A program made the translations under genes and the position numbers. From an uncultured Rikenellaceae bacterium (GTDB lineage Bacteria > Bacteroidota > Bacteroidia > Bacteroidales > Rikenellaceae): a stretch of 64,000 nt of DNA. The stretch is from NCBI GenBank assembly GCA_947038405.1, contig CAMQVY010000004.1, positions 33,804 through 97,803 of the forward strand, given 5' to 3'. Shown piece by piece: positions 54,398 to 64,000 of the stretch (the first letter of the stretch is position 1; every line of letters begins with the position of its first letter). The notes under the pieces were generated by a model. It was given only the letters and a program-made list of their open reading frames with translations, was not told where the DNA came from and did not search any database.

Positions 54398-55654
54398 ATG
54401 ATTAATGTAATAATAATAGCTATTATTGCGCTCCTTTTTTCCGCTATTTTTTCGGGTATGGAGATTGCATTCACTACTTTTAATAGATTTAAACTAGAGA
54501 TTGATAGAGCACAAAATCAACTATTTAGTAGAATCATTGAGTACTTCTTTGAACATCCTGGTCAATATACAATTACAATCTTAATAGTAAAATATATATC
54601 ACTAATTATTTATGCTCTATCTCTTACAGAGCTAATTGAGATTATATCTACGGAGTATAATATAGGATTCTTCATACAATCTTTAGGAGTCCGAATTTTA
54701 TTGACAACATTAATACTGGTCTTCACAGCAGAACTTATATCTAAAGTTGTTGTTAAGTTTAATCCAGGTCTCTATCTACACGTATTCTCTGCTCCAGCCT
54801 TTATGATTTACATCATACTCTATCCTATAAGTAAAATTATTATAAGTATCTCTTCATTCATATTATGGATCACTGGATTTAGAGGTGAAAAGCTAATGAA
54901 TCTTCGAGGGTTTGACCGTGAAGATTTAGAACATCTAATAGAGGAGATTGTTGAAAATGATGGAGAAGAGAGCAACGATGACAATATTAAACTTTTTCAA
55001 AATACTTTTGAATTTTCGGATCTTAAAGTTCGGGATTGTATGATTCCACGTGTAGACATGGAGGCTGTTGATATTAACACATCTATTAATGACCTACTTC
55101 AAAAATTTATAGATACCCACTATTCACGTATTTTCATATTTGAGAAATCAATTGACAACATCGTAGGGTATGTAAATACAAAAGGTCTCTTTAAGAACCC
55201 ACAAAACATTACAGATATATTAATGCAAGTAGACTTTGTACCAGAGAGTCTTCCGACTCAACGTCTACTTTCGAACCTCATAAAAACCAACAAGTCAGTA
55301 GCTGTAGTAGTTGATGAGTTTGGAGGTACAGCAGGAATGATCTCTATGGAGGATGTATTGGAGGAGATTTTTGGTGATATCGAAGATGAATACGACTCTA
55401 ATGATGACATCGAAAAACAGTTAACGAGTAATGAATATCTATTTTCGTGTAGGCTTGAAATTGAATACTTGAATGAAAAGTATAATTTTAGTATCCCAGA
55501 ATCGGATGATTATGACACCTTAGCAGGCTATATAATATCAAACAATGAACGTATTCCAAATAAAGGAGAAGAGTTACTCATTGATACAATGACAATTAAG
55601 GTGCTTAGAACTAGTGCATCAAAGTTAGATTTAGTTCAAATAAAGATTATGTAA
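54398..55654 (+). CDS. hemolysin family protein (CNNM/CorC: DUF21 and CBS domains)
   Basis: Integral membrane protein of 418 aa related to Mg2+ or cation transport/efflux proteins. The N-terminal DUF21 domain (residues about 1-165) has four hydrophobic helices including the start VIIIAIIALLFSAIFSGMEIAFTTFNRFKLE. Then come two CBS domains (LKVRDCMIPRVDMEAVDINTSINDLLQKFIDTHYSRIFIFE, and VAVVVDEFGGTAGMISMEDVLEEIFGDIEDEYD) and the C-terminal CorC/HlyC domain. Sometimes named GldE in gliding Bacteroidota; there is no other gliding gene here. Confidence 0.9.
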   Translation: MINVIIIAIIALLFSAIFSGMEIAFTTFNRFKLEIDRAQNQLFSRIIEYFFEHPGQYTITILIVKYISLIIYALSLTELIEIISTEYNIGFFIQSLGVRILLTTLILVFTAELISKVVVKFNPGLYLHVFSAPAFMIYIILYPISKIIISISSFILWITGFRGEKLMNLRGFDREDLEHLIEEIVENDGEESNDDNIKLFQNTFEFSDLKVRDCMIPRVDMEAVDINTSINDLLQKFIDTHYSRIFIFEKSIDNIVGYVNTKGLFKNPQNITDILMQVDFVPESLPTQRLLSNLIKTNKSVAVVVDEFGGTAGMISMEDVLEEIFGDIEDEYDSNDDIEKQLTSNEYLFSCRLEIEYLNEKYNFSIPESDDYDTLAGYIISNNERIPNKGEELLIDTMTIKVLRTSASKLDLVQIKIM

Positions 55655-55676
55655 CAAAAAAACTGATTAAATATCG

Positions 55677-55703
55677 TTGTCAAAAAGATTTTTATTATCT
55701 TTG
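55677..55703 (+). promoter_or_regulatory. ppiD promoter
   Basis: TTG (55677-55679), 16-bp spacer, -7 TATCTTTG (55696-55703), 86 bp before the start codon. Confidence 0.55.
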
Positions 55704-55789
55704 GACTTCGTAAATATTCGCATCATATATACATTTACACTAAACATATACTATAATATATTGACAATTAATTAAATAGACAAAAGAAT

Positions 55790-57859
55790 ATGGCAAGTTT
55801 AAACACATTAAGAACTCGTGGAGGGCTGATTGTATCGGTTGTAATCGGTCTCGCACTATTTTCATTCCTATTAGGAGACTTTATGTCTTCAGGAAGTAGT
55901 TATATGAATGCTAACCAAACAGAGGTAGGCGAGATCAACGGAACTACGATTGATTACGTAGAGTATAGCAATGCAGGAAATAATTTCACTGAGATAGTGA
56001 AAATGATCTCTGGTAAAGATGCTCTATCTAACGACGAGCAAGAGCAAGCTCAAAACATGGCATGGGAGTCTCTAATCCTACAATACTCTTACAAGCCAGG
56101 ATTTGAAGATCTAGGTCTTGCATTGGGAGATGAGGAGCTAGTTGATATGGTTAATGGAATGTACCGCTCTCCAGTTATCTCAAATTTCTTTGTTAATCCA
56201 CAAACTGGGTCTTTTGATCCAATGATGATTAAGGGTTTCCTATCGAATTTAGATATGGATCCAAGTGGTCGCTCAAGCCTAATTTGGAGCTACTTGAAAG
56301 GCGAAATGAACAACCAACGTCAAATGAACAAGTACTTAAACCTTATTGCTAAGGGTACATATATTACAGATATTGAAGTTGCTAATAATGTTACAACAGC
56401 AAATAGTACATATTCTGCACGTTATATCAGCCAAGAGTATCGCAGTATTGCAGATTCAACAATCAACATAAGCAATTCTGAAATTAAAGATTACTACTCT
56501 AAGCATGAGAACATGTTTAAACAAGATGGGTCTCGTGATATTGAGTATGTAGTTTTTGATCTACTACCATCTATCGCAGATTATGAAGATGCAGCAGTAC
56601 ATATCAAAGAGATTGCTAAAGAGTTCCAAGCTAGTGAGAACCCAATGCAATACGCATCTCTTAACAGCCACTCTTCAGTAGATAAAAAATTCTACAAAAG
56701 CACTGAGTTAGATGAGGCAGTTGCAACTGCACTTTACAACAATCCTAATGCAGTATATGGACCAGTAATGAAAGGTGACGAATACACTGTATCTCGCCTT
56801 GCATCAATGAAAAATTTACCAGACTCTTTGGGAGCAAGACATATTCTACTTTCTCACGAAGATCAAAAAGTTGCAGATAGTATTGTTACAGTACTTAAAG
56901 ATGGTGGTGATTTTATCGCTTTATCTAAGCAATTTTCTACAGATAACGCAGCAAACAATGATGGTGGAGACTTAGGAGTATTTACTCCAGAAGCTATGAT
57001 CCCTGCATTTAGTGATGCTTGTATCGCTGAAAAAGTTGGAAGTATTTTCACTGTAAAAACAGACTTTGGAATTCACGTTGTTGAGTTAACTAAAAAAACG
57101 CCAGCTATTGCTAAAGCGCAGATTGCAACAATTACTTACGAAGTAGAGCCTAGTAATGAGACTCAAAAGGTTGTTTATGGAGAGGCTAGCAAATTTATAG
57201 CATCAGCGTCAGAATCATACGATACATTTAAATCTACTGCAACAGAGGCAGCACTATCTAAGAGAGTTGCTCGCATTCGTAATATCGATCGTAAGATATC
57301 TGGATTAGATCAAACTAGAGAACTTATTCGTTGGACATTTAATGTAGAGAAGGGTTCTGTATCTGAAATATTGGAGATCGATGGAGACTATGTAGTTGCA
57401 GCTCTTACAGAGGTTTCAGAGGCAGGAACTATGCCACTTGAACTAGCGACACAAAATATACGTTCAATACTAGTTAAAGAGAAAAAAGCTGAGATCATCA
57501 AAGATAAGCTTGCTAGTGCAACATCAATTGATGCAGCAGCAACAGCTATCGGAGCTGAAATAAAAGAGGTTAAAGATCTTAAATTTAACTCATTCTACAT
57601 TGACAATATCGGAGTTGAGCCTAAACTAGTAGGAGCTATTTGTGGTGGAGCAAAAGAGAATACACTTTCTAAACCAGTTGATGGTATGAGCGGAGTATTT
57701 GTACTAGATGTAAATAACGTTACTGTTGTTGAAGATGTTACAAAGCAAAGTGAAAGAGTACTTCTTGAGGCTAACTCACTGAATTATCTTACAGAGAGAG
57801 TTAATATGGCTTTAGCTGAAGGTAGCGAATTAGTTGATATGAGGGTTAAGTTCTTTTAA
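55790..57859 (+). CDS. ppiD: membrane-anchored peptidyl-prolyl cis-trans isomerase (PpiD-like, SurA_N and rotamase domains)
   Basis: 689 residues. A single N-terminal transmembrane helix (GGLIVSVVIGLALFSFLLGDF, residues about 12-32) anchors it to the inner membrane, with the bulk in the periplasm. The SurA-type chaperone region covers about 40-230. A parvulin PpiC domain is near 345-455: GARHILLSHEDQKVADSIV, GGDFIALSKQFSTDNAANNDGGDLGVFTPEAMIPAFSDAC, and FGIHVVELTKK. A second, weak rotamase-like region follows. It is likely a folding factor for outer-membrane proteins, consistent with the OMP and lptC neighbours. Confidence 0.9.
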   Translation: MASLNTLRTRGGLIVSVVIGLALFSFLLGDFMSSGSSYMNANQTEVGEINGTTIDYVEYSNAGNNFTEIVKMISGKDALSNDEQEQAQNMAWESLILQYSYKPGFEDLGLALGDEELVDMVNGMYRSPVISNFFVNPQTGSFDPMMIKGFLSNLDMDPSGRSSLIWSYLKGEMNNQRQMNKYLNLIAKGTYITDIEVANNVTTANSTYSARYISQEYRSIADSTINISNSEIKDYYSKHENMFKQDGSRDIEYVVFDLLPSIADYEDAAVHIKEIAKEFQASENPMQYASLNSHSSVDKKFYKSTELDEAVATALYNNPNAVYGPVMKGDEYTVSRLASMKNLPDSLGARHILLSHEDQKVADSIVTVLKDGGDFIALSKQFSTDNAANNDGGDLGVFTPEAMIPAFSDACIAEKVGSIFTVKTDFGIHVVELTKKTPAIAKAQIATITYEVEPSNETQKVVYGEASKFIASASESYDTFKSTATEAALSKRVARIRNIDRKISGLDQTRELIRWTFNVEKGSVSEILEIDGDYVVAALTEVSEAGTMPLELATQNIRSILVKEKKAEIIKDKLASATSIDAAATAIGAEIKEVKDLKFNSFYIDNIGVEPKLVGAICGGAKENTLSKPVDGMSGVFVLDVNNVTVVEDVTKQSERVLLEANSLNYLTERVNMALAEGSELVDMRVKFF

Positions 57860-57878
57860 TCTATAGCAGATTATATAT

Positions 57879-57921
57879 AAAAAAGCTCCACAAGTATTGA
57901 TTACTTGTGGAGCTTTTTTTA
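57879..57921 (+). terminator. ppiD terminator
   Basis: GCTCCACAAGTA / TACTTGTGGAGC stem with a TTGAT-type loop and T runs on both strands. Confidence 0.92.
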
Positions 57922-57938
57922 TAGTAGTATTAAGATAT

Positions 57939-57975
57939 AAAAGGCCGTTTTCTAATATATAGAAAACGGCCTTTT
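57939..57975 (-). terminator. terminator of the ABC-F gene
   Basis: AAAAGGCCGTTTTCTA / TAGAAAACGGCCTTTT stem; second of two adjacent terminators separating convergent ppiD and ABC-F genes. Confidence 0.88.
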
Positions 57976-58001
57976 ATTAATAAAGTCTATCTAACAATAA
58001 A

Positions 58002-59621
<1,620 letters not shown>

Positions 59622-59861
59622 TTATTGTTTTTTTATTTGACTATCCACTTATATTTAATTTGGACAATCGAAGTAAATATATAAAATACGGTGTAAAATT
59701 AGTTAAAAATATACAATTAATACAACTTTCGAAGATCCAATAAAAAAGAGTCTCCCCGATTAACATCTATAACTAACTAAAAAAAATGAAAAGTTCTTGT
59801 TAAGAGCTGTTATAGCTAACTCAACTTATGATACTCTTCGATATTAAACTTATATTAAGAA

Positions 59862-60536
59862 TTAGCTTTCACGAGCATATTGCTCTAATTTTTCAGGATA
59901 AAGCAACATTATCTCTTTACCTTTCACATATATTGCCCCTTCATCAGCCAGCTCTTTAATTGCCCTAGCCAAAGCAGGACGAGTGACACCAAAAAGCTCA
60001 GCCATTTGACGTTGAGTCAGATCATTTCGGAATGTTGTCACACCCTCGATTTTAAGCCTATTCAATAGATAATTTGAGTATTTACTTTTTATTGTTTTGT
60101 ATGTAAGGTACATTATGTTATCCGAAACAAACTTGTTTGAAGAGGACATAATACTTAGAAAATTAGTCATTAATCTAATATTTCGACTCATCATTAAGCA
60201 TAATTCATCTTTCTCAATTGCAACTAACATCACCTCTGTTTTTGCGAGCAAGCTCACTGGGAGGTGTGAATTTTCGGCAAAAAGATATGATGGAGCGATG
60301 AGTGAAGTTGGAGTTATCCTCTCAACAACGACTGGTCTATTTGAAGTATCTGCAGTTTCGGCATGAACAATACCATCTATTACAATCAACAGATGAGTAT
60401 ATGTATTACCTTCAATAGCGATAACATCTCCATTAGCATATGATTTACTCTTTAGATCATATATTTCAAATAACTCTTTAATCTCGTCAATCGACAATTC
60501 ATTAAAAAGCTTACAGGTGGTTAGGTTTGCGTACAT
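59862..60536 (-). CDS. Crp/Fnr family transcriptional regulator
   Basis: 224 residues. The N-terminal cyclic-nucleotide-binding-like beta-roll (residues about 15-115: LKSKSYANGDVIAIEGNTYTHLLIVIDGIVHAE) is followed by the dimerisation helix and a C-terminal winged helix (RNDLTQRQMAELFGVTRPALARAIKELADEGAIYVKGKEIMLL). No Cys cluster typical of oxygen-sensing FNR is seen, and the cAMP-contact Arg-Ser motif is not clear, so the ligand is unknown. A 12-bp palindrome in its own promoter suggests autoregulation. Confidence 0.9.
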   Translation of the reverse strand: MYANLTTCKLFNELSIDEIKELFEIYDLKSKSYANGDVIAIEGNTYTHLLIVIDGIVHAETADTSNRPVVVERITPTSLIAPSYLFAENSHLPVSLLAKTEVMLVAIEKDELCLMMSRNIRLMTNFLSIMSSSNKFVSDNIMYLTYKTIKSKYSNYLLNRLKIEGVTTFRNDLTQRQMAELFGVTRPALARAIKELADEGAIYVKGKEIMLLYPEKLEQYARES

Positions 60537-60557
60537 AGTCTATAATTAATTTACCTG

Positions 60558-60586
60558 CAAAAGTAATAATATATCATATGATACAA
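60558..60586 (-). promoter_or_regulatory. promoter of the Crp/Fnr gene with internal palindrome
   Basis: Minus strand: -33 TTG (60586-60584), 18-bp spacer, -7 TACTTTTG (60565-60558). A perfect palindrome TATCATATGATA fills 60572-60583 in the spacer. Confidence 0.65.
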
Positions 60587-60640
60587 AAACAATAAGTGAT
60601 AATAATCATTATTTTTTGCTCCATATAGTAAACTATATTA

Positions 60641-60680
60641 AGAACTGCCCTCCACAAGCGAGTGTACGTAATCGCAGGGA
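60641..60680 (-). repeat. dispersed two-hairpin intergenic repeat, copy 9 (orientation B)
   Basis: AGAACTGCCCTCC at the left and CGTAATCGCAGGGA at the right on the plus strand. Diverged in both stems but clearly the same family. Confidence 0.65.
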
Positions 60681-60693
60681 ATATATTTCGATA

Positions 60694-60731
60694 CAAAAAA
60701 GCCCTTTAGAATAAAATCCTAAAGGGCTTTG
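60694..60731 (-). terminator. terminator of the small conserved gene
   Basis: AAAGCCCTTTAG / CTAAAGGGCTTT stem with an AATAAAATC-type loop. On the minus strand it is followed by a T run. Confidence 0.85.
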
Positions 60732-60754
60732 TAAATCTATATTGAGAATAGATA

Positions 60755-61036
60755 TTACTTAGTAAGACCGCTCAACTTCTCAAATAAACCATCAACTTTA
60801 GTGAACATATCGCGACGAATCTGCGCATAATGTCTCTTAACCAATTTAGTATTATTCTTCTCAGCTGGGTTATTTGCTTTTTCAAATAGACTATTACGAA
60901 CGTCAATAGCCTCGCTCATTAAAGTTACAATAGCCTCTTCATTTGTTGGGTGACAATAGATTGCTAAATAACAATCAGCTACCAACTCTTCAACTAGATA
61001 ATCAATATCCTTCTTTAGTATTCTTAAACTTGACAT
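60755..61036 (-). CDS. small conserved Bacteroidota protein of unknown function
   Basis: 93 residues, all-helical, no signal peptide: SLRILKKDIDYLVEELVADCYLAIYCHPTNEEAIVTLMSEAIDVRNSLFEKANNP, followed by KLVKRHYAQIRRDMFTKVDGLFEKLSGLTK. I recall similar short proteins next to NAD(P)HX repair or regulator genes in the phylum but no function. It has a strong terminator of its own; its promoter is not obvious. Confidence 0.8.
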   Translation of the reverse strand: MSSLRILKKDIDYLVEELVADCYLAIYCHPTNEEAIVTLMSEAIDVRNSLFEKANNPAEKNNTKLVKRHYAQIRRDMFTKVDGLFEKLSGLTK

Positions 61037-61125
61037 AATATTATAATTTTAATTATTAATTTAAACTCTGTTCCAACATCACACACGTATAAACGTATTT
61101 GAATCTACAAATGTAGTTATTTAAA

Positions 61126-62604
61126 TTATAACTCTACCATTGCTTCAGCTAAAAAATCTATTATATCAGAACTATTCATAGATTCCACACCGTAATAATC
61201 CTGAGCTTTTTCGCCAGCCACTCCATGAATGTACACTCCCAACATTGCACTATGTAGTGAACTGTAGCCTCTTGCAACCAAACCACCTAATAGACCTGCA
61301 AGTATATCTCCGCAACCAGCCTTTGCCATTCCAGGACAACCACTAGGGTTAAATAATACAGCTCCTTCGGGGGTAAATATTGCAGAATGTGCACCTTTTA
61401 CAATAATATAACATTTAATCTTCTTAGCTAATTTTGCAATTTTTATTAGTTTATCCTCCTCACTACTCCACTCCTGCAATCTTTTCAACTCACCCAAATG
61501 CGGTGTAAGGATAGAGTTCTCAGGGATTAGACTTAGTAATTTTTGATTAGATGCAATTATATTTATAGCATCAGCATCAATCACCATTGGTCTATCATAA
61601 CTTTGCAACAACATTGATAGAGCCTCTGCTGTCAGATTACTCTTTCCGAGTCCACACCCAACAACAATAGAGCTATACTTATCAATATCTTCTGGTAGTG
61701 TAGAGAAGCATTGCTCATCATCTAAACTCACCATAGCAGGTGGACAACTTGCATGAAGTGCAAACCTCTCCTCTTTAGGAATATGCGTTGTCACCAAACC
61801 ACATCCAGATCTTAAAGCAGCACTTGTTGCCAATATTGCAGCTCCCGACATCCCAACACTTCCACATATCAATAATGTGTGTCCGAATTGATTTTTATAA
61901 CCAAACTTTTTACGAGGCAGAACTATTGATGCAATGTCATCAGGAGTAATATAATAATACGGAGATTTAGATTTAGCAATATACTCTTGATCTAAATCAA
62001 TTGAGATAACCTCAATTTTACCACAACACTCACCAGCCTCTGTCAAAAGCATTGCAAGTTTAGGAGCCTCAATTGTCAATGTTGTATCAGCGTGAATAAT
62101 CTGCTCTTCATTGTTAGAGAATTCACATTTCATACCAGATGGCAGATCAATAGAGATAACTCTACACCCCAAAGAGTTAATTAGCTCAATAATAGAGATC
62201 ATTGGCTCTCTAACATCACCTTTCAATCCGCTACCTAATAATGTATCAATTATTACACTATCTTCATTAATATCTAGTTCATCATTCCCAATTACACTAA
62301 CTACTTCAGGAAGTCTCTCTAAGTTAATCTTAAACTCATCGCTTGAATCACTCGCAGAAGCAGGTATATACACCCCACAACGATAGCCCACATTTGACAA
62401 CATTCTAGCAATAGCCAAACCATCACCACCATTGTTTCCTTTTCCGACAAAGAATAGTAGATCTTTATCCTGCTCTACATTATTACATATCCATTGCGCT
62501 ATAGATTCAGCAGCTCGCTCCATCAACTCTAATGAGTCTATATCTTGTCGCTCAATTGTCTTACAATCGGCAATTTGTATCTCTTTTCCAGTAAGTATCT
62601 TCAT
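61126..62604 (-). CDS. nnrD: bifunctional NAD(P)HX epimerase / ADP-dependent NAD(P)HX dehydratase
   Basis: Repairs hydrated NAD(P)H. N-terminal YjeF/NnrE epimerase domain (residues 1 to about 210): MKILTGKEIQIADCKTIERQDIDSLELMERAAESIA, FFVGKGNNGGDGLAIARML, IDTLLGSGLKGDVREP, and IDLPSGM. C-terminal ribokinase-like NnrD domain (about 225-490): HTLLICGSVGMSGAAILATSAALRSGCGLVT, DADAINI, LTPHLGELKRL, IIVKGAHSAI and GCPGMAKAGCGDILAGLLGGL, with the catalytic Asp in GCGD. I set the start at the ATG at 62604, because the longer TTG start at 62613 lies in the -7 box. Confidence 0.94.
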   Translation of the reverse strand: MKILTGKEIQIADCKTIERQDIDSLELMERAAESIAQWICNNVEQDKDLLFFVGKGNNGGDGLAIARMLSNVGYRCGVYIPASASDSSDEFKINLERLPEVVSVIGNDELDINEDSVIIDTLLGSGLKGDVREPMISIIELINSLGCRVISIDLPSGMKCEFSNNEEQIIHADTTLTIEAPKLAMLLTEAGECCGKIEVISIDLDQEYIAKSKSPYYYITPDDIASIVLPRKKFGYKNQFGHTLLICGSVGMSGAAILATSAALRSGCGLVTTHIPKEERFALHASCPPAMVSLDDEQCFSTLPEDIDKYSSIVVGCGLGKSNLTAEALSMLLQSYDRPMVIDADAINIIASNQKLLSLIPENSILTPHLGELKRLQEWSSEEDKLIKIAKLAKKIKCYIIVKGAHSAIFTPEGAVLFNPSGCPGMAKAGCGDILAGLLGGLVARGYSSLHSAMLGVYIHGVAGEKAQDYYGVESMNSSDIIDFLAEAMVEL

Positions 62605-62610
62605 TTGACA

Positions 62611-62640
62611 CAAATATAGTCATTTTGCAAAAAAAAACAA
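62611..62640 (-). promoter_or_regulatory. nnrDE promoter, probably giving a leaderless mRNA
   Basis: Minus strand: -33 TTG (62640-62638), 19-bp spacer, -7 TATATTTG (62618-62611). The start ATG is at 62604, six bases after the box. Confidence 0.75.
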
Positions 62641-62705
62641 AACCAAATAGATCTTCTCTTTGAGTAATTATATCCATTTTTTTGCATCAAGAAAAGAGAG
62701 CCGAT

Positions 62706-62735
62706 TTGAATAATTAAAAAAAATTATTATATTTG
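62706..62735 (+). promoter_or_regulatory. promoter of the GH2 gene
   Basis: TTG (62706-62708), 19-bp spacer, -7 TATATTTG (62728-62735), 43 bp before the start. Confidence 0.75.
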
Positions 62736-62778
62736 CAACTAATAGAATTTAAACTAACTACATTAAAAATAATCAATT

Positions 62779-64000
62779 ATGAAAAAAATCTTATTAGGAT
62801 TACTTATCTGTACTTCAACAATGCAGAGTTTTGCATCTGAAGAGTCTCTTAAGGGTTTCCACTATGGGAAAGAGAAGGCGCCAGTCGGGAACGAGTGGGA
62901 GTCTCCAGAGAACCTAGCTCTAAACAAGGAGCAACCAAAAGCATATTTTTTCTCGTTTAAAAACGTAGATAATGCTCGTAAAGTACTTCCTGAAAATAGT
63001 AAATACTGGCAATCATTAAATGGCGATTGGGATTTTAACTGGGCACCAGATCCAAGTTCAAGACCAGCAAACTTCTATGAGCCAGATTTCAGTACAACTG
63101 CATGGGATAAGATTGCAGTTCCATCGAGTTGGAATATAGAGGGTATCCAAAAAAATGGGGCCTTAAAATATGGAGTACCTATCTATTGTAACCAACCAGT
63201 TATATTCAAACATACGGTTGCTGTTGACGACTGGAGAGGTGGCGTTATGCGTACTCCTCCTACAAATTGGACTACATTCAAGCATCGTAATGAGGTAGGA
63301 TCTTACCGTCGTGACTTTGAAGTACCAAAAGATTGGGATGGACGTGAGATATTCATAAGTTTTGATGGAGTTGATTCATTCTTCTACTTATGGATTAATG
63401 GTGAGTACGTAGGATTCTCAAAGAACTCTCGTAACACAGCGAACTTCAACATTACACCATACCTTAAAAAAGGAAAGAATGTTGTTGCAGCAGAGGTTTA
63501 CCGTAGTTCAGATGGTTCATTCCTTGAGGCGCAAGATATGTTCCGTCTTCCAGGAATCTACCGTAATGTATCTCTATACTCTACACCAAAGGTCCATATC
63601 AACAATATCGCTGCTATTCCTGATTTAGATGATAAATATACAGATGCTACATTAAATATTGAAGCAGATGTTCGCAATCTAGGAAAAAAAGCTGCGAAAG
63701 GTTACAAATTAGTCTACTCACTATACGCAAATGAGTTATATTCAGATAAGAATAGCAAAGTAGATGGAGCAGTAGCAACAACAACAGTTGATGTTATTGA
63801 CTCAAAAAACACTGACGTTGCGAAAGTAGCAATGGATGTAAAATCTCCAAATAAATGGTCAGCAGAGTTCCCTTACCGTTACACATTAGTTGCTGAACTT
63901 AAAGATAAAAAAGATAAAACAGTTGATATTATCTCAACTATCATCGGTTTCAGAGAGGTTGAGATCAAAGATACTCCAGCATCAGAAGATGAGTTTGGAT
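62779..64000 (+). CDS. glycoside hydrolase family 2 protein (beta-galactosidase type), 3' end beyond window
   Basis: Reading frame from the ATG at 62779 is open to the window edge (about 407 codons). It starts with a signal peptide (MKKILLGLLICTSTMQSFAS), so the enzyme is exported. The N-terminal GH2 sugar-binding domain is clear: WESPENLALNKEQPKAYFFSF, YWQSLNGDWDFNW, IAVPSSWNIEGI, YGVPIYCNQ, EVGSYRRDFEVPKDWDGREIFISFDGVDSFFYLWINGEYVGFSKNSRNTANFNITPYLKKGKNVVAAEVYRSSDGSFLEAQDMFRLPGIYRNV. The immunoglobulin-like domain follows. The catalytic TIM barrel is outside the window, so substrate and integrity cannot be judged. LacZ-like beta-galactosidase is the most likely activity. Confidence 0.92.
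   Translation, partial: MKKILLGLLICTSTMQSFASEESLKGFHYGKEKAPVGNEWESPENLALNKEQPKAYFFSFKNVDNARKVLPENSKYWQSLNGDWDFNWAPDPSSRPANFYEPDFSTTAWDKIAVPSSWNIEGIQKNGALKYGVPIYCNQPVIFKHTVAVDDWRGGVMRTPPTNWTTFKHRNEVGSYRRDFEVPKDWDGREIFISFDGVDSFFYLWINGEYVGFSKNSRNTANFNITPYLKKGKNVVAAEVYRSSDGSFLEAQDMFRLPGIYRNVSLYSTPKVHINNIAAIPDLDDKYTDATLNIEADVRNLGKKAAKGYKLVYSLYANELYSDKNSKVDGAVATTTVDVIDSKNTDVAKVAMDVKSPNKWSAEFPYRYTLVAELKDKKDKTVDIISTIIGFREVEIKDTPASEDEFG

Overview
The window is chromosomal DNA of an AT-rich, probably anaerobic but catalase-positive member of the Bacteroidota, most likely the order Bacteroidales. The support is: a Bacteroidota promoter grammar (TTG, about 19 bp, TAnnTTTG) upstream of many genes; Bacteroidota-specific genes (PglZ-domain response regulator PorX, DUF349 protein, DUF1573 proteins, the 30-residue AURKAIP1/COX24-type protein, an OmpR-type regulator without a neighbouring kinase); [14 protein letters not shown] LeuA; and a coaX / outer-membrane protein / TPR / lptC / CNNM / ppiD gene string. 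The family cannot be fixed from this window. Almost everything is core genome, densely packed with short gaps.

Layout. 1-330 is most of the RNase P RNA. 464-8183 (+) holds queA, ygiQ, dnaB, yifB and comEC. 8203-12122 (-) is a DUF1573 gene followed by the two subunits of an NfnAB-type transhydrogenase and a DUF2148 ferredoxin-like protein. bioB (-) and bioD (+) diverge at 13.2-13.4 kb. Two identical tRNA-Asn genes with duplicated promoters and terminators follow. 14.77-16.5 kb (-) is the only clearly accessory stretch: an AAA ATPase without a normal start codon, two small paralogous unknown proteins, and two overlapping gene remnants. Then come tRNA-Met (-), lipA-lipB (+), an alpha-oxoamine synthase (-), an ECF sigma factor with a membrane partner (-), bamD-rpoZ-coaBC-recN (+), and the leucine operon leuA-leuC-leuD-leuB (+).

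31.3-36.4 kb (-) carries catalase, the crcB-pta-ackA acetate/fluoride group and a response regulator. 36.7-42.3 kb (+) carries a DUF349 protein, pyrG and yidC; tsaE and porX follow on the minus strand. 44.7-57.9 kb (+) carries HU, the 30-aa ribosomal-type protein, rng, mfd and the coaX-OMP-TPR-lptC-CNNM-ppiD string. 58.0-62.6 kb (-) carries an ABC-F ATPase, a Crp/Fnr regulator, a small conserved protein and nnrDE. The window ends inside a secreted family 2 glycoside hydrolase (+). Metabolically the window shows lipoate and biotin synthesis, leucine synthesis, acetate production by Pta-AckA, and NADH/NADPH/ferredoxin balancing by Nfn.

The most unusual non-genic signal is a family of about 41-bp GC-rich, two-hairpin intergenic repeats. 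There are nine copies in both orientations, all outside genes. One subset shows a compensatory base change in the first stem. Three of the copies sit in a 126-bp-period tandem array between leuB and katA. A second signal is an 18-bp motif placed identically against the -33 box of two unlinked genes. I found no CRISPR array, insertion sequence or prophage, and no multi-gene defence system that I could defend.
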